From Amyelois transitella (lineage: Eukaryota; Arthropoda; Insecta; Lepidoptera; Pyralidae), in assembly GCF_032362555.1 (NCBI RefSeq), contig NC_083523.1, forward strand, positions 719,501 to 783,500: a stretch of DNA of 64,000 nucleotides, given 5' to 3'. Under the pieces are notes generated by a model that saw only the letters and a list, made by a program, of their open reading frames with translations, was not told the DNA's origin and made no database searches. Positions 33,938 to 46,600 of this stretch are shown piece after piece. Position numbers and translations under genes: made by a program. Position 1 is the stretch's first letter. Each line of letters starts with the position of its first letter.

Positions 33938-34163
33938 GAGCCGTGTGATTCCCAGCACCTATAGACAGCCATGTGATCCGGACCACTCCATCTCAATAAT
34001 AGTTTCCCAAAAAAAACAATAGGGAATCCCAAGTTTATAAGGCATAGGCTTATAAACTTGGGATTCCCCAAGTTTATAAGCCTATCCATTAGTCGCCTTT
34101 TACGACATCCATGGGAATGATATGGAGTAGTTCTATTCTAAAATGACGGACACCAAACGGCAT
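33938..34163. repeat. Fold-back SINE A head pair, copy 1
   Basis: A plus-strand SINE head (gccgtgtgattcccagcacc) faces a minus-strand head (acaccaaacggca). In between, the cccaagtttataagcctatcc segment occurs in both directions. The left arm is scrambled compared with copy 2. Confidence 0.8.
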
Positions 34164-34941
34164 TATTTTAGTTAAGCATTAGGCCACGTTCAGCTGTATC
34201 GCTCAATGATGGAATACTTGCGTACCTACTTTGTTTTTATGCGCCTGCGCTTCCGGTTATACCCAATCCTAAAATGTCAAATCAATATATTTGTCATCAC
34301 TATTTTTACCCTTATCAAGAAATCATTAATTAATTTTTATTTCATTTATTATTTTAATTATGACACACATGAATAAATACATAAATTTATACGGCAATCA
34401 TCAAACAGATTGAGCAGTGATTGAAAGCCAACAATCATCATGACTTGACTACCATCCAGGTATCAACTGCGAATTCTGTCTGACCACTGTTACCTTCAAG
34501 TAAACCACGATTGAATCATCGTTATCGAACCCAGTGATATACTATGCGAACTGCTAAAATCTGAAACTCTTCTTCTCTGTTCCACGATACATATAACTTA
34601 GGGATTTTCAAGGCAAGAGTGAATAGGAAAGTAAGAGTGAATAATTTGACCTTCCGTGCACCACTTGAGAACCCATCTTCCTTACCATCAGGCAGATTGA
34701 AGTGAAGAAAGATACATGGTATTTGAATACTTAAAAAATCCTACAATTCAAAACATGACTTAAAATCATAACGGTCCTTCGAATAGTCGTAAAAATGACA
34801 AGTGGAACAGTTCAATGTCACACAAAACATATATCTCCAATTACAAATTTGCTTGTAACTAAAAAACATACGAAATTAACATACTTAAGTCACGTCTGTG
34901 AAATCTTTTGAGACTCTTGAAATAGGCGGTATTCATATTAC

Positions 34942-35147
34942 GACGGTAATGAAAACATTGTGAGGAAACCTGCACATTCAGGCAATTGCATCATGTAAAC
35001 ACGATCCAATACGGATCAAAGTTCCCCTGCAAAGGTCGCGAAGGTCACTCCGTTGCAAAAACCTGACTCGCCCAGTCCAGGATCCATGGTCAAGGGCTCC
35101 TCTCCTGAGTGGTGAGGACTATATGCCAGGAGGAAGAAAGAGAAGTG
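34942..35147 (+). mobile_element. SINE B, part, copy 2
   Basis: Duplicate of 32555-32760. Confidence 0.65.
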
Positions 35148-35186
35148 ATGTTACAACCATGAAGCCTATTCTTAAGATATATTTAA

Positions 35187-35352
35187 CGACGGCCTCTGTG
35201 GCGCAGCGGTAGTACGCTTGTCTGTGACACCGGAGGTCCCGGGTTCGAATCCCGGCCAGGGCATGATGAGAAACGAACTTTTTCTGATTGGCCTGGGTCT
35301 TGGATGTTTATGTATATAAGTATTTATTATAAAATATTTTATCGTTATTCTC
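35187..35352 (+). mobile_element. SINE C, copy 2
   Basis: Duplicate of 32800-32965. Confidence 0.75.
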
Positions 35353-35545
35353 TAATGTTTGCATGCATGCTCTCATCTCTGCATGTTCCAGGTTGCACCC
35401 CCCACAGAAGTGTTTTGGGGCCCGGGGTCCGCCTCCCGATTACAGGTCTCCATGCCTAAAATAATAATTTCTCTCCACCCACTGGTTCTTTGGAAGAAGT
35501 TTCTATTAACGATAAGACCTTTTATCACGAAGTACTTGTAAAAAT

Positions 35546-35808
35546 GTGCCGTGTGATTCCCAGCACCAATAGAAAAAAGAATAGGAACACTCCATTTCTC
35601 TCCCATGGATGTCGTAAAAGGCGACTAAGAGGTAATCTTATAAACTTGGGGTTCTTCTCTTAGGCGATGGGCTAGCAACCTGTCACTATTTGAATCTCAA
35701 TTCTATGTTAAAGCCAAATAACTGAACGTGGCCTATCAGTCTTTAAAATATTGTTGGCTCTGTCTACCACGCAAGGGATATAGACGTGATTATATGTAAG
35801 TATGTATT
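35546..35808 (+). mobile_element. SINE A, complete, copy 2
   Basis: Duplicate of 33159-33421. Confidence 0.9.
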
Positions 35809-36331
35809 AATATTCCATACAAGTGTATGTGACATTTGTTAAGTGTCCAATTATTTTTAACCACAGGTCTGTACTCTAAACATTCTTTCTACTCTCCCTT
35901 GCTATAATTTAATTTTAAAATAAAAAAAAATTGAAAAAAAATACAATATTTTTTACCAAAAAGATTGTTCACCTTTTAAGTAATTACTTGAAGATATGAA
36001 ATGGACTAAACCTAGTATCATTTCATAGTACCTACTCCGATTTCAGTGCCAAGTTTTATGGTCAAGCCTTACATACACGTTACATAATTAGTTTAGTCCT
36101 TCGGTCAAGGCAAACTTTACATAATTAGTTTAATTACAATGCGCATAATGTTTTAGTTGTCAAACTAACTCGACCTTTGTTTTTGGTCATGTTTGGCGGT
36201 TAGATCGTGTGTTCTTGTCCCTTAAACCCAGGTCACGGGTTCGACCCCAGCCCCTGAACCGTGGCACGCGCTACGCCGTTTTTATCGCGCGCTATCGTTG
36301 TCCTGATCACGTCATTATAAAAAGAAAATTA

Positions 36332-36541
36332 GCCGTGTAATTCCCTGCACCTATAGACAGCCATGTGATCCGGACCACTCCATCTCTTCTCCATGAATGT
36401 CGTAAAAGGCGACTAAGGGATAGGCTTATAAACTTGGGTTTCCCCAAGTGTTTATAAGCCTATCCATTAGTCGCCTTTTACGACATTCATGGGAATGATA
36501 TGGCGTAGTTCTATTCTAAAATGACGGACACCAAACGGCAT
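36332..36541. repeat. Fold-back SINE A head pair, copy 2
   Basis: Arms run about 36376-36440 and 36442-36510, meeting at cttgggtttccccaag. Together they would form a long hairpin of about 65 bp per arm. Confidence 0.85.
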
Positions 36542-36561
36542 TATTTTAGTTAAGCATTAAA

Positions 36562-36892
36562 AAATGTCAGTTCTTAATTTTTCTTGTTCTATGAGGCGAG
36601 GTCGTCATTTCTAAGAATTACTTTGTCATTATACTCGTACGTACGTTATATTTATTGACATTCACCTTGGGTGAAGGATTAAACAGGAAAAAGACCGGTT
36701 ACAGCACAGAGCACGGCAATGTACGTCAATGCTCTGTGGTTTAAAAGCGATATTTGCCGGCCAGTTCCTAAAGTTTTTTTTTAATGTTGTTTAATCTTTA
36801 TGATTGGTGATGTTAGTGATTTTTTAATTTAAAAAAAAAACGTTTGTACACACATAAATAATATGCGTTATCTTTTAGAATATAAAAAAATC
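36562..36892. other. AT-rich stretch
   Basis: Nothing recognised between the duplication and the next LINE fragment. Confidence 0.4.
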
Positions 36893-37035
36893 TAATAGAA
36901 TATATTTTCAAAATTGCATACAAGGTATCACGTATTGACGTCAGATAATTTAAGTGTCATTATATCTACTGCCGCTTCCCTAAACGTGTGTGTAGAAGAA
37001 GCGGCGGAACAAACTACACTGCAGCATTTTATGTG
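36893..37035 (-). mobile_element. LINE 2, 3'-UTR fragment
   Basis: atattttcaaaattgcatac through gaagcggcggaacaaac to actgcagcatttt. Confidence 0.6.
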
Positions 37036-37281
37036 CGTGAAAAAATGTTTTTATAAGCTTATATTTATAATAAGTTCTTATTTTAATATTACGTAATGTT
37101 AAGGGAGTTGACTGCATCTTAATGTTTAACTATACCTATAAAATTTGAAATCAAATAGTAATGTGTCCTAGCTTAATTTGACCAAGTGATTTGACAAGAG
37201 GTTATATTAACACGGCCAATATGACCATCATGTTTGTTCCTTGCTCAAGGCATGTATTTTATAAATAACAGTTACCTACCT

Positions 37282-37547
37282 AGTGCCGTGTGGTTCCCGG
37301 CACGAATAAAAAAAAAGAATAGGACCACTCCATCTCGTTCCCAAGGATGTCGTAAAGGCGACTAAGGGATAGGCTTAAATTTGGGATTCTTCTTATAGGC
37401 GATGGGCTAGCAACCTGTCACTATTTGAATCTCAATTCTACCATTAAGCCAAACAGCTGAACGTGGCCTATCAGTCTTTTCAAGACTGTTGGCTCTGTCT
37501 ACGCCGTAAGGGATAAAGACGTGATCATATGTATGTATGTATGTACA
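37282..37547 (+). mobile_element. SINE A, complete
   Basis: Head gtgccgtgtggttcccggcac to a (TATG)3 tail. Flanking acagttacctacct (before) and acagttacctacctt (after, 37546) form a target-site duplication of about 14 bp. Confidence 0.92.
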
Positions 37548-37721
37548 GTTACCTACCTTATACAAGTCAAGGCTGCTTGATTGTTGGAGTCAGATTCAAG
37601 CAAATTGCCATAATACTAGACATTACATTGTTTCCCTTCAATAATATGAATCAAATCATTATATGCACAAGCTCACTTATAGTAATCATCTCATGTTAAT
37701 TTGTAAAACGTTGGTCACTGG

Positions 37722-37969
37722 TTTGTGCCGTGTGGTTCCCGGTACTTCTGAATAGTGCTGCATATTTTCCCCATGAATTTCGTAAAAGGGATAGGCTTAT
37801 AAAATTAGGATTCCCCTAGTAGATGTTGGGCTAGCAATCTATCACTATTTGAATCTCAATTCCATCTTTAAGCCATACAGCGGAACGTGGCATTTCAGTC
37901 TTTTCCAAAATCTTGGCTCTGTCTACCCCGCAATGGATATAAACGTGACTATACGTGTATGTATGGTCA
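37722..37969 (+). mobile_element. SINE A, diverged
   Basis: Head intact, middle shortened, tail tgtatgtatgg. Confidence 0.85.
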
Positions 37970-38127
37970 CTAACAAATTCTGAAAGAAATCACGAAGCCA
38001 TTTAGCGGACCCAGGGTGCGGCTACGAAGTCATTTGTGAAGAAAGTTAAGCGCGTATTACTTTTAAACAATAAAATTTTATTGAAACCAATGTTGAGACA
38101 TTATATTACCTCACAAACATTTGTCTA

Positions 38128-38183
38128 GTATTCCGAGACCGTTGGCTCTGTCTACCCCTTAAGGGAAGAAAAGTGTATGTATC
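38128..38183 (+). mobile_element. SINE A, tail fragment
   Basis: gttggctctgtctacccc followed by a short tail. Confidence 0.65.
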
Positions 38184-38254
38184 TTTGACTATCCATATTT
38201 AGTCGCAATTAGAGTGCGGAATCAGCTTTTTCTACATTATGACCGGAATTTGCA

Positions 38255-38393
38255 TGATACATACATAAAATCACGCCTTTTTCCCGGAGGGGTAGGCAGA
38301 GACTACATCTTTTCACATGCCACGATCTCTGCATACTTCCTTCGCTTCATCCACATTCATAACTCTCTTCATGTTCAAGCTCGGCGGATTCGC
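38255..38393 (-). mobile_element. LINE 1, 3' end
   Basis: CATA tail, atcacgcctttttcccgg, to gttcaagctcggcgg. Confidence 0.8.
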
Positions 38394-40618
38394 AAGACCT
38401 TAATTCATTAGCTCTTTTTAAAAAATCTGCAAATTAAGGTAAAAAATTAAACAATTTTTTAAGAGAACACTTTATTTATATCAATAATGGGATATTAATA
38501 ATTAGGAATGTATAATACATCGATATAATAACTTATCTATGGTGAAACCAGATGTTCTTTGGACATGAGGCAAAATTAGGACGCCATTATACCTAACAAT
38601 AAATATAGCCATAGATGAATCAACCAATCAGAGCGCATTATTCCGAGACACGTAACCTTATTGGTTAGGTCTGTTTCTTTGTTTTTATGAAGTTTCGATT
38701 AATGCATTTTTGTTTTGTTTCTTTTTGCAATTTATCATTTTAACGATTCCGTTAATTAAGAACCTCCTTATTTTTAACTCAGTAGATAAGAAATAAAATG
38801 AAATACTTACTGTACAAAGACTAAGAAGTGAGATCTTAATTTAAACTAAATATACACAATATTTTTACTTGAAAACACATATTGCGTGCAAAAGTATCTT
38901 TTAAGAATAATACGAGAAATTAATAATTGTTTACTCGATAATAGCAATAAGTATGAAATAAGAAGTATTAATTATTTTATTTTTTTATTATATTCAATAA
39001 ATTAACACAAGATGACTTTCGGACGCCATCTTAAGATTTATTAGCTAGATTTGACAGATGTATTTTTAAATTAAATATATTTTGGACATTCTGTTCTGTT
39101 GAGTTTTGTTTAATTGCATAAAGATATCTAGATACTTTTACACGAAGTGATAAATTTACTATTTACAAATAATTTTAAGACATACATCAACTCTAATAAC
39201 TATATTTATTTCAAGAAGAAAACGCAATTCAGAGGCTCAATTATTATTTTATCTAAGTATTTAAAATTAAACTATGAAGAGAAATAAAGTTTATTTTATA
39301 AATAAATCAAAATGATTAACAATGGTATTTTTATAATGTTTAAGTCCGTGTACAATATATTGGTAAATAAATAAATGTAATGTCCAGTCACGATGATAAT
39401 TTGTTTTTCTTAATCCCACTGCTGGTTTATGCCCAAATGGGATTCCCAACAACTGTCATTTTTAATTATTTTGAAAATTAATGACTAAGCCATGAAATTT
39501 CTTGCAAAGTAAAACCAAAAATATTAATAGGAATGTATGTGACTGAAACTGGAATCAAAACTTAAAATGCCTTCGTCATTAAAGCAAATCCTAATGAAAT
39601 GGTAGTGAGGCTAAGGGTAGGTTGCAACATATTACTATAGCGATAAATTAACTCTTACAAACCCCCTTTCTGGTTAAATTCGTTTTTGTTACGGTTTCAT
39701 CTTCACTATAGTAATATGGTACAACCCACACTACAATTTTGGTTTTATCGGGAAGCTGATGTATACTAATATATTTATCAACCGAGTTACTTTTTGAACC
39801 AAATTTTCTATTAAATTTAATTTCATTTTGTAGAAATCTCAAGCGAAAAAAAAGTAATTTTTGATCTTCACTCTCTTATTTATAGATATAATCATAATTT
39901 TAAGTTCATATTTTATAATAAATTTTTGTCTGATAATTTTGTGCTTCATATCAAAATCATTCCGAAAAAAGAGGCTGTTATTTAAAATCGTGTATTAAAT
40001 GCGAATAAAACTCTAATTAAACCGAACATTGACTCCATCATAAGAATGTTATTGAGCTTCCTCAGAGCCTCATTGGCATACCAAGTAAATGACACGAGCC
40101 TAGAGTGTGATCCGTAGAGTTTCATGACATAGGAATAATCATCATGCTTTTATAATTACTACATCATAAACATAATCAGCACTGTTTGGTCAACTATATT
40201 GTTTACTGTATTTGTAATACTATCTGTGTTTTTGACTGCTTGTGCCACAACAAATAAAAAAAAATTGCATACATCAAGAATGTCGCCAAGTTTCAAAGCA
40301 GTTAATTAAATGAAAAACATAAAAGAAAAAAATTAAGAAAGGATTAATAAGAGTACCTTTAGGGTTAAAGAATACAAGGTCAACTTCATATTGTTGTTGA
40401 CCCATAAGCCATTTTCAAATGATGAATACATAAATATTTCATTCATATCTAATCTTTTTCTGTCGTCTTTAATTTTGAAATACAAAAGTCTTCAAAAATT
40501 CTGATCTCATTAAAGACGCCTCCTAGCAAGAAATGTTTATTCGCGAAAAAATTGATTTGACTATTCCTAACATGTCAGAGAAATCAAACGGTATCATCAC
40601 TGCTGACTCCATTTCAAT
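38394..40618 (-). other. AT-rich DNA downstream of Sap47, probable long 3' UTR
   Basis: No SINE, LINE or Helitron is recognised in this 2.2 kb, unlike almost every other stretch. AATAAA-type signals occur on the minus strand near 39291. Extent of the UTR unknown. Confidence 0.35.
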
Positions 40619-43600
40619 TTACTTCAGGTCGATATCGTCTCCTAGCAAATCTTCGCACTCTTTCTCCCATTGTTTGTCGTCTCCCGTCTTTTCTGCTACC
40701 ACTTCGTACTCCTTCAACTCTGCTTCCAATTCCTTCTCCCATTGCTCTGGAAATTTAGTATTTGTAACATAGTTAGTCATTTTTTTTAATTGTTTGTGCA
40801 CTAAGTGGATATGAGTTCTTTCAAAATTAAAATTGATTAATTAGAAAAGAAATATTGACATTGGTATATACAATACAGTGCAAATTTCAGATATTTGCCA
40901 TTTGTTATTAGAAAACAAAATATTTTGATTAGACAACTACTTATTTGTTCTGAAAATGTCTTTTAATGAATTGCCAATTTTAAATTTTGCAATAAAGTTA
41001 ATTAAATGATCATATCCACCTAATTTAGGAAATGTGTAGTGTAAAATATTTATTCAATGTTAATTTTGTTCATTGTACAGTACAGTATTGTGTTATGATG
41101 TTAATTTTATAATATTACTTTTCAATTTTCACAATATCAATATCTTAAGGATTAGTCCTTAATTTGATATCTTTATTTTCAATGAATTTGTGAGTTAATT
41201 TTCGAATACTTTCTACATTTCTATCTCGGTTAGTTTCAACAATATCTAGATCTAAAATAACAACGCAATTTATTTTAGAATAATATAATTATTTCAATTC
41301 ATAATAACTAACTATAAATGCCAATCATTTATAACCATACGTTGTTCGCTAAACAATGTTTCAAATATTTGAGAATAAAAATTTACGTCTATGTTACCAT
41401 AGCTACAAAATACACGTGGAATTATAAACTAAACGAAGAACATCTATTTAATTATCTGTACCATGGAGATATTAAGGAAGAAGTTGACAACTGTCACTAT
41501 GCAATCCAAATCTGTCGACATTTCATGCTTTTCAAGTACATTTACTATTAAAGGAATTATTAATGTGACATATTATAGCCAGATTATTTAGTTTGATTTT
41601 AAATATATAGTTACAAACAGTTTTAAATATATATATACTACAAAACATCGAATATCTTACGAGAGGCATAATGATCAGAAACATTTCTTGCTATTATTGC
41701 TTCGTTTCTGTCCAAACTAACATAAGAGTTGAGAGCAAATAAATTGTTAACATCGTACTAGGCCAGTATGTTATCACTTGTCGTTTCCGCCCCCTCGAAT
41801 ACCTATATCATTATAAATGAGTTTACTTCATTACCAACTATAAGTCTACACAAATTTATAACACTGGAGTATTTCCTCAGAGTATAATATCAACTCTCTA
41901 ATCTAAATTGTAAATAATTACAAAACAAAAGGGAAGATAGTATTGTGTTGCCAGCGTAAAGATTCTAAATATCCCTGAGACCAGACGGCAGTTGAGGGCA
42001 TTTAATTGACTGTCACCCATAAGTGATATGTCGCGGCTACAATAAAATAAACTTTAAAAAAATTATGACAAGAAATAACTTTAATCATTTCATGTGAATA
42101 CTTGGAGAAAGTCTGACAACACAGTTTATTTACACAAGGTGGGTTTCAACATTGCTACGCAACGTAAAAAAGAAGGACCAAACGAAATATCTGGTAAATC
42201 ACAATAACCAACTTTGAGAAACGTGTAAGCTTAGAAAAGTCAACCAAAATGCACAGATTGCAAGCAGATAAATTTCAAAGCTAAAGAAGGAATTTCAAAA
42301 TCGTAGTAGCAATGTCAAAACCAGAACAACTGATACTTATAATTAATCTACTGAGCCGAATTGTAATGAACTGTGTGACGTTATAGCTATTATAACCTTA
42401 ATCAATACTTAGACATATATAACATTCAGTAGACATTAAAATACGTTCCATTGAGAAAATTTACTTGATTGAAGATAAGTATATAATTCAATCGCAGTGG
42501 ACTATCCTTCAATAGCTTGTGATATATTATTAAAATTCCATCTAAATAGAGAACGTGATCTCTATACAATATTAGAAATGCTATTGAAATACAGACCGAT
42601 AGCATCAGTGGCAAACAACAGGTTAAACAAATTTGAGGTAATATATACAATTTATATTATTATATAGGACAAAGAAGCTATATTGTCATAACATTATTTT
42701 TATTTATATACGACACACGAATTAACAACAAGGATGAGATATGACATCGTAGTGATATATAAGTCATAAATATTTAGTTTAACAAAACAGCGATAGATTT
42801 TATACATACTTTAACTCTTTAACTGATATCGAAAAGTGGGTGATAGGATTAACAGTGAGAGAGTGAATGTGCTTGACATAATAATGCCACAAACGTTCGC
42901 CACTAAAACTAATATGTCATCCAAATAAACGAAATATATTTATTATTGATTCTAATTGCAACATATGAAGCATTTTTAATATTCCATCAAATCCAATCCA
43001 AATCATCATAACACTAAATGAATAAAAACCGATAAAACATTGGAAACAAATTTATAATTTGTCATTAACATATAATCAGTATATGTGCGTATCCACTTTG
43101 AAACTCCATATCATAAAAAAATTATAATATGGCATTATTTCATCAAGAACGAAACAATATTTGCAGCAAAGGGACTCGTGGAACAGCGTACATTCCGCTT
43201 AACTCAAGCTTCGTATCGACTAGATATAAGTTATAATTCTATACATAATTCACACAAACATTATAAAATCTTAAGTGCAGATCATTTATGCCAGGAATTA
43301 CAGTAATATTTTCCAAAGGAGATGTTAAAGAATAGATGTTGAGGTGTCATTGGTGTATGATGTATAGAATTACAAAATCGTGGTGTTATTAAGATAGTGA
43401 AAGCAGATTTCGCGCCTTCAGTTGTCCGTGTCTCGTTTAAGCTGCATTCCAGGGAAAAAATAATACTTTTTAGCATATTAATAAACACTAAGCTATATTA
43501 TTTATTATATTTTGTTGTATTTCATTTTATGTGCAAATGAAGAGAAACAAAGCTATTTTTCTTTTGTTATTTTTTCCTTAATGTGTTATTCAGCTGTTTG

Positions 43601-46600
43601 CACAAATTTGATTAAGAATGTTTTGATTTCTTCCATTTGTATAATCAAATACAGTACTTTTAAAGTACTTCAAACCGGTACCTCGGGTAATATTTTCTTT
43701 GATTTGATAGATCAATGGATTTCTAATTATAAAAGAACCATAGACATTTACGGATTCCAAGCTACATGAAAATGATGACGTACTAGCGTAGTGATATGAC
43801 ATAGTTACAAAAAGTTAGCATTAAAATGTTTGCATTAGGCTATACCAACGCGATACTCAAGTGTTCAGTAAAATATATCATCGGCAGCTTTCATTATTCC
43901 TACATTAATATTAGGTATATTTTTATTATTGTCTTAAGCATTTGAGGCTTCATATTCATCAACGTATGTTAACTTTTATGAAACAATAAATAAGTACGAC
44001 AAAATAATTATCAAATCCTTTCAGTTCCAGTAGTTTATACATGGTTATGACTGACGTCGTATTAATAATACATGTGAGACTTATAAGAACATGCAATGCA
44101 AGTATTTCTCAAAGTTGGTTTTTGCGTCAAAAAATTAAAAGTTTTAAAAATAAATTGTGATACATGGCTGTTTGTGTGGTTAATAAAGCTTTTTAAATAA
44201 GATAACATAAATAAAATAAAAAAATTGTTAAACCAAAACCTTAGTTCCTCTGTTTCGAGTCTAAAATGTGAAGTGATTGCAATTTTGAACTTGTCTAGAA
44301 ACAAATCAGTGTAATTACTTATTTTTGTATCACTATGTGTGGTGTGTGTGTTTTTTCATATTATTTCATCTATAACGATCCGTCCACAGATAGTCTTGTG
44401 AAAATTTAATATTTCAGTTTGTTAAAACTAATTACTTAAATGGAAATAGATATCGCTGCTTTAAAAGGGCAGTTTACTCAATAGGATATACTAAATACGA
44501 CAGCTGGAACAGATTTATCTTATATATTTTCATAGTTAATTTTACAAATATGTTGCAAAGAAATTCCTGTTTTATTGATCTTTAATGCGTAACTTCAATG
44601 GCAGTTACTTATAGTAGAACTGTGTCTATATGTCAGACTCACAGTCTATCAGACAAGCTACAGGGTCGATAAATATTAAGTACGACATTTGAGCGAATGA
44701 TTACAATACATATTGACGTCTTTTTAAGTCTACCTGTTGTCTTCTAAATTTTCTTCAATGTGATAAGGCAGTTCGTTCAAAAAAGACTAACTATCAACGG
44801 ATCGTTTTTAGGGAAATAAATCAAGACTTTTGTTAGTGAAGCCTCAAGTCTTACCATCATCGTTTTCTCTATCGACTTTCAACGACTTAATGCGTTTCTT
44901 GGCGTCGTCAATCGACTCCTGCGACGATTTCTCTTTCGCTACTGATTCACTTGAAGATTTATCATCGTCTATTTAAAAACAAAAAGGAAAACCAAATAAA
45001 GATAATGCAACATAATAGGGGAAAGGGTTTGGTGGAAAAATGAATGAGGCATTTTATTTTTCTAATAACTATTTACCTTATGCAGTTAAATGAAAATAGA
45101 AAAATGATGACTTATAATAACAAGTTCATCAAATGTAGTATCTGAATAAGGTCTTTGAACGGGCCGAGGGTCTGATAAGTCGTGTCTGAATGAAACCAGA
45201 ATTTTGGCTGTTCAAGGTGTCGTGTGTTATTATCGTCTAGTCAAATTTTGATTGTCCTTTTTTTCATCAGTCTGTCAGTCAGTTTTGTTCATCTAAAATG
45301 TCAAGTCAAAGTGTCTTTCTGTACATGGAGGCTGAACGGCCGCTACAGTCTTGTTAGATTGAACATCATACCATTTTATAGCAATATCATAAAGGTGAAT
45401 TACTCGTAGGAAAGAAATAGTTAAAAACTTATAATATGTTTTTGAGGACGTGGGCAAACTATTACTAGTGATTTCTCTGATATAGATATATCAGAGAAAT
45501 TATGTCAGATGACATAATTTTAGCAAATATATTGTTTTTCCTAAGAAGACATTATTTAACTATATCATGATCTTAATCATTTATGTTGGGAAAACCTACT
45601 CGACTACTCAGAAAGAAAGCTACAATATCTTGGGCGTAATGACTGCTGACTATAAATGAACTTTTTAAAACTGTTATAAACTTTTTAGTGCCTTCATTAT
45701 GTATTATGAAAAATATCGTCTCATGTCTTTAGAAAGACCTCAACTTCAATACCACGAATGTGATGACAATAGTAAGACTTTTTAAGGCCTTACTCAGGTA
45801 TTAACGATTCGACTCCTCATAAAAGCTGCTACAATACCATGATGATTATAGCTACAAGAATAAACATGAAATCAAAATCATTAATGTAGAATGGTGTGAA
45901 GTTGATGATTACAGAAATAATAATGAACATTTATAAGAACATACCCTGGGAATCGTCAGCGCTGGCCTGGCGTGAAGCAGCCGCGTCAGCCTCGTTGGCC
46001 TGGCAGATGAGAGAGAGGCGGTAGAAATAGTTCCGCCAGAAGTTCTCTTCTGTGATGCTGGAACATTATGAGATAGAACATAGACGCTTCATATTCATCA
46101 ACGTATACGACACATAGACGTGACCACATGTATGTACATGTGGTCACGTCTATATCCCTTGCGGGGTAGACAGAGCCAACAGTCTTATAAAGACTGAATG
46201 GCCACGTTCAGCTATTTGGCTTAATGATCTAATTGAGATTTAAATAGTGACAGGTTGCTAGCTCATCGCCTAAAATAGAATCCCAATTTTGTAAGCCTAT
46301 CCCTTAGTCACCTTTAACGACATCCATGGGAAAGAGATGGAGTGGTCCTATTCTTTTTTGTATTGGTGCCGGGAACCACTCGGCACATATATATGAGATA
46401 GAAATACGTTTTAAAACTGGTGGTTTAAATCTGGAAATCCTCTTTTATTGCTCCCTTACTCTCTATTACTTTTCAGATCCCTTTTTCTGGCCAAGAAGTA
46501 TACAAAAACATGCTGAAATTTTGTCTGTACTATTAACTAATTAGTTTATTCCTTTATGACCACTGTTTCTTTTATTATTAGTGATATCATCCACGAAACG

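Larger units (their letters stand above)
31795..36561. repeat. Tandem duplication of a 2,387-bp segment
   Basis: Copy 1 is 31795-34181 and copy 2 is 34182-36561. The first ~1.7 kb of each appears identical by eye, including all repeats. The last ~0.65 kb (from about 33500 and 35890) differs by substitutions, small indels and rearranged SINE parts. No gene is recognised in either copy; identical short open frames of 60 and 77 codons merely reflect the duplication. Confidence 0.95.

Noticed and set aside
42426..44304. Several 70-85-codon frames in the Sap47 intron
   Set aside because: Low-complexity AT-rich translations without motifs; consistent with chance.
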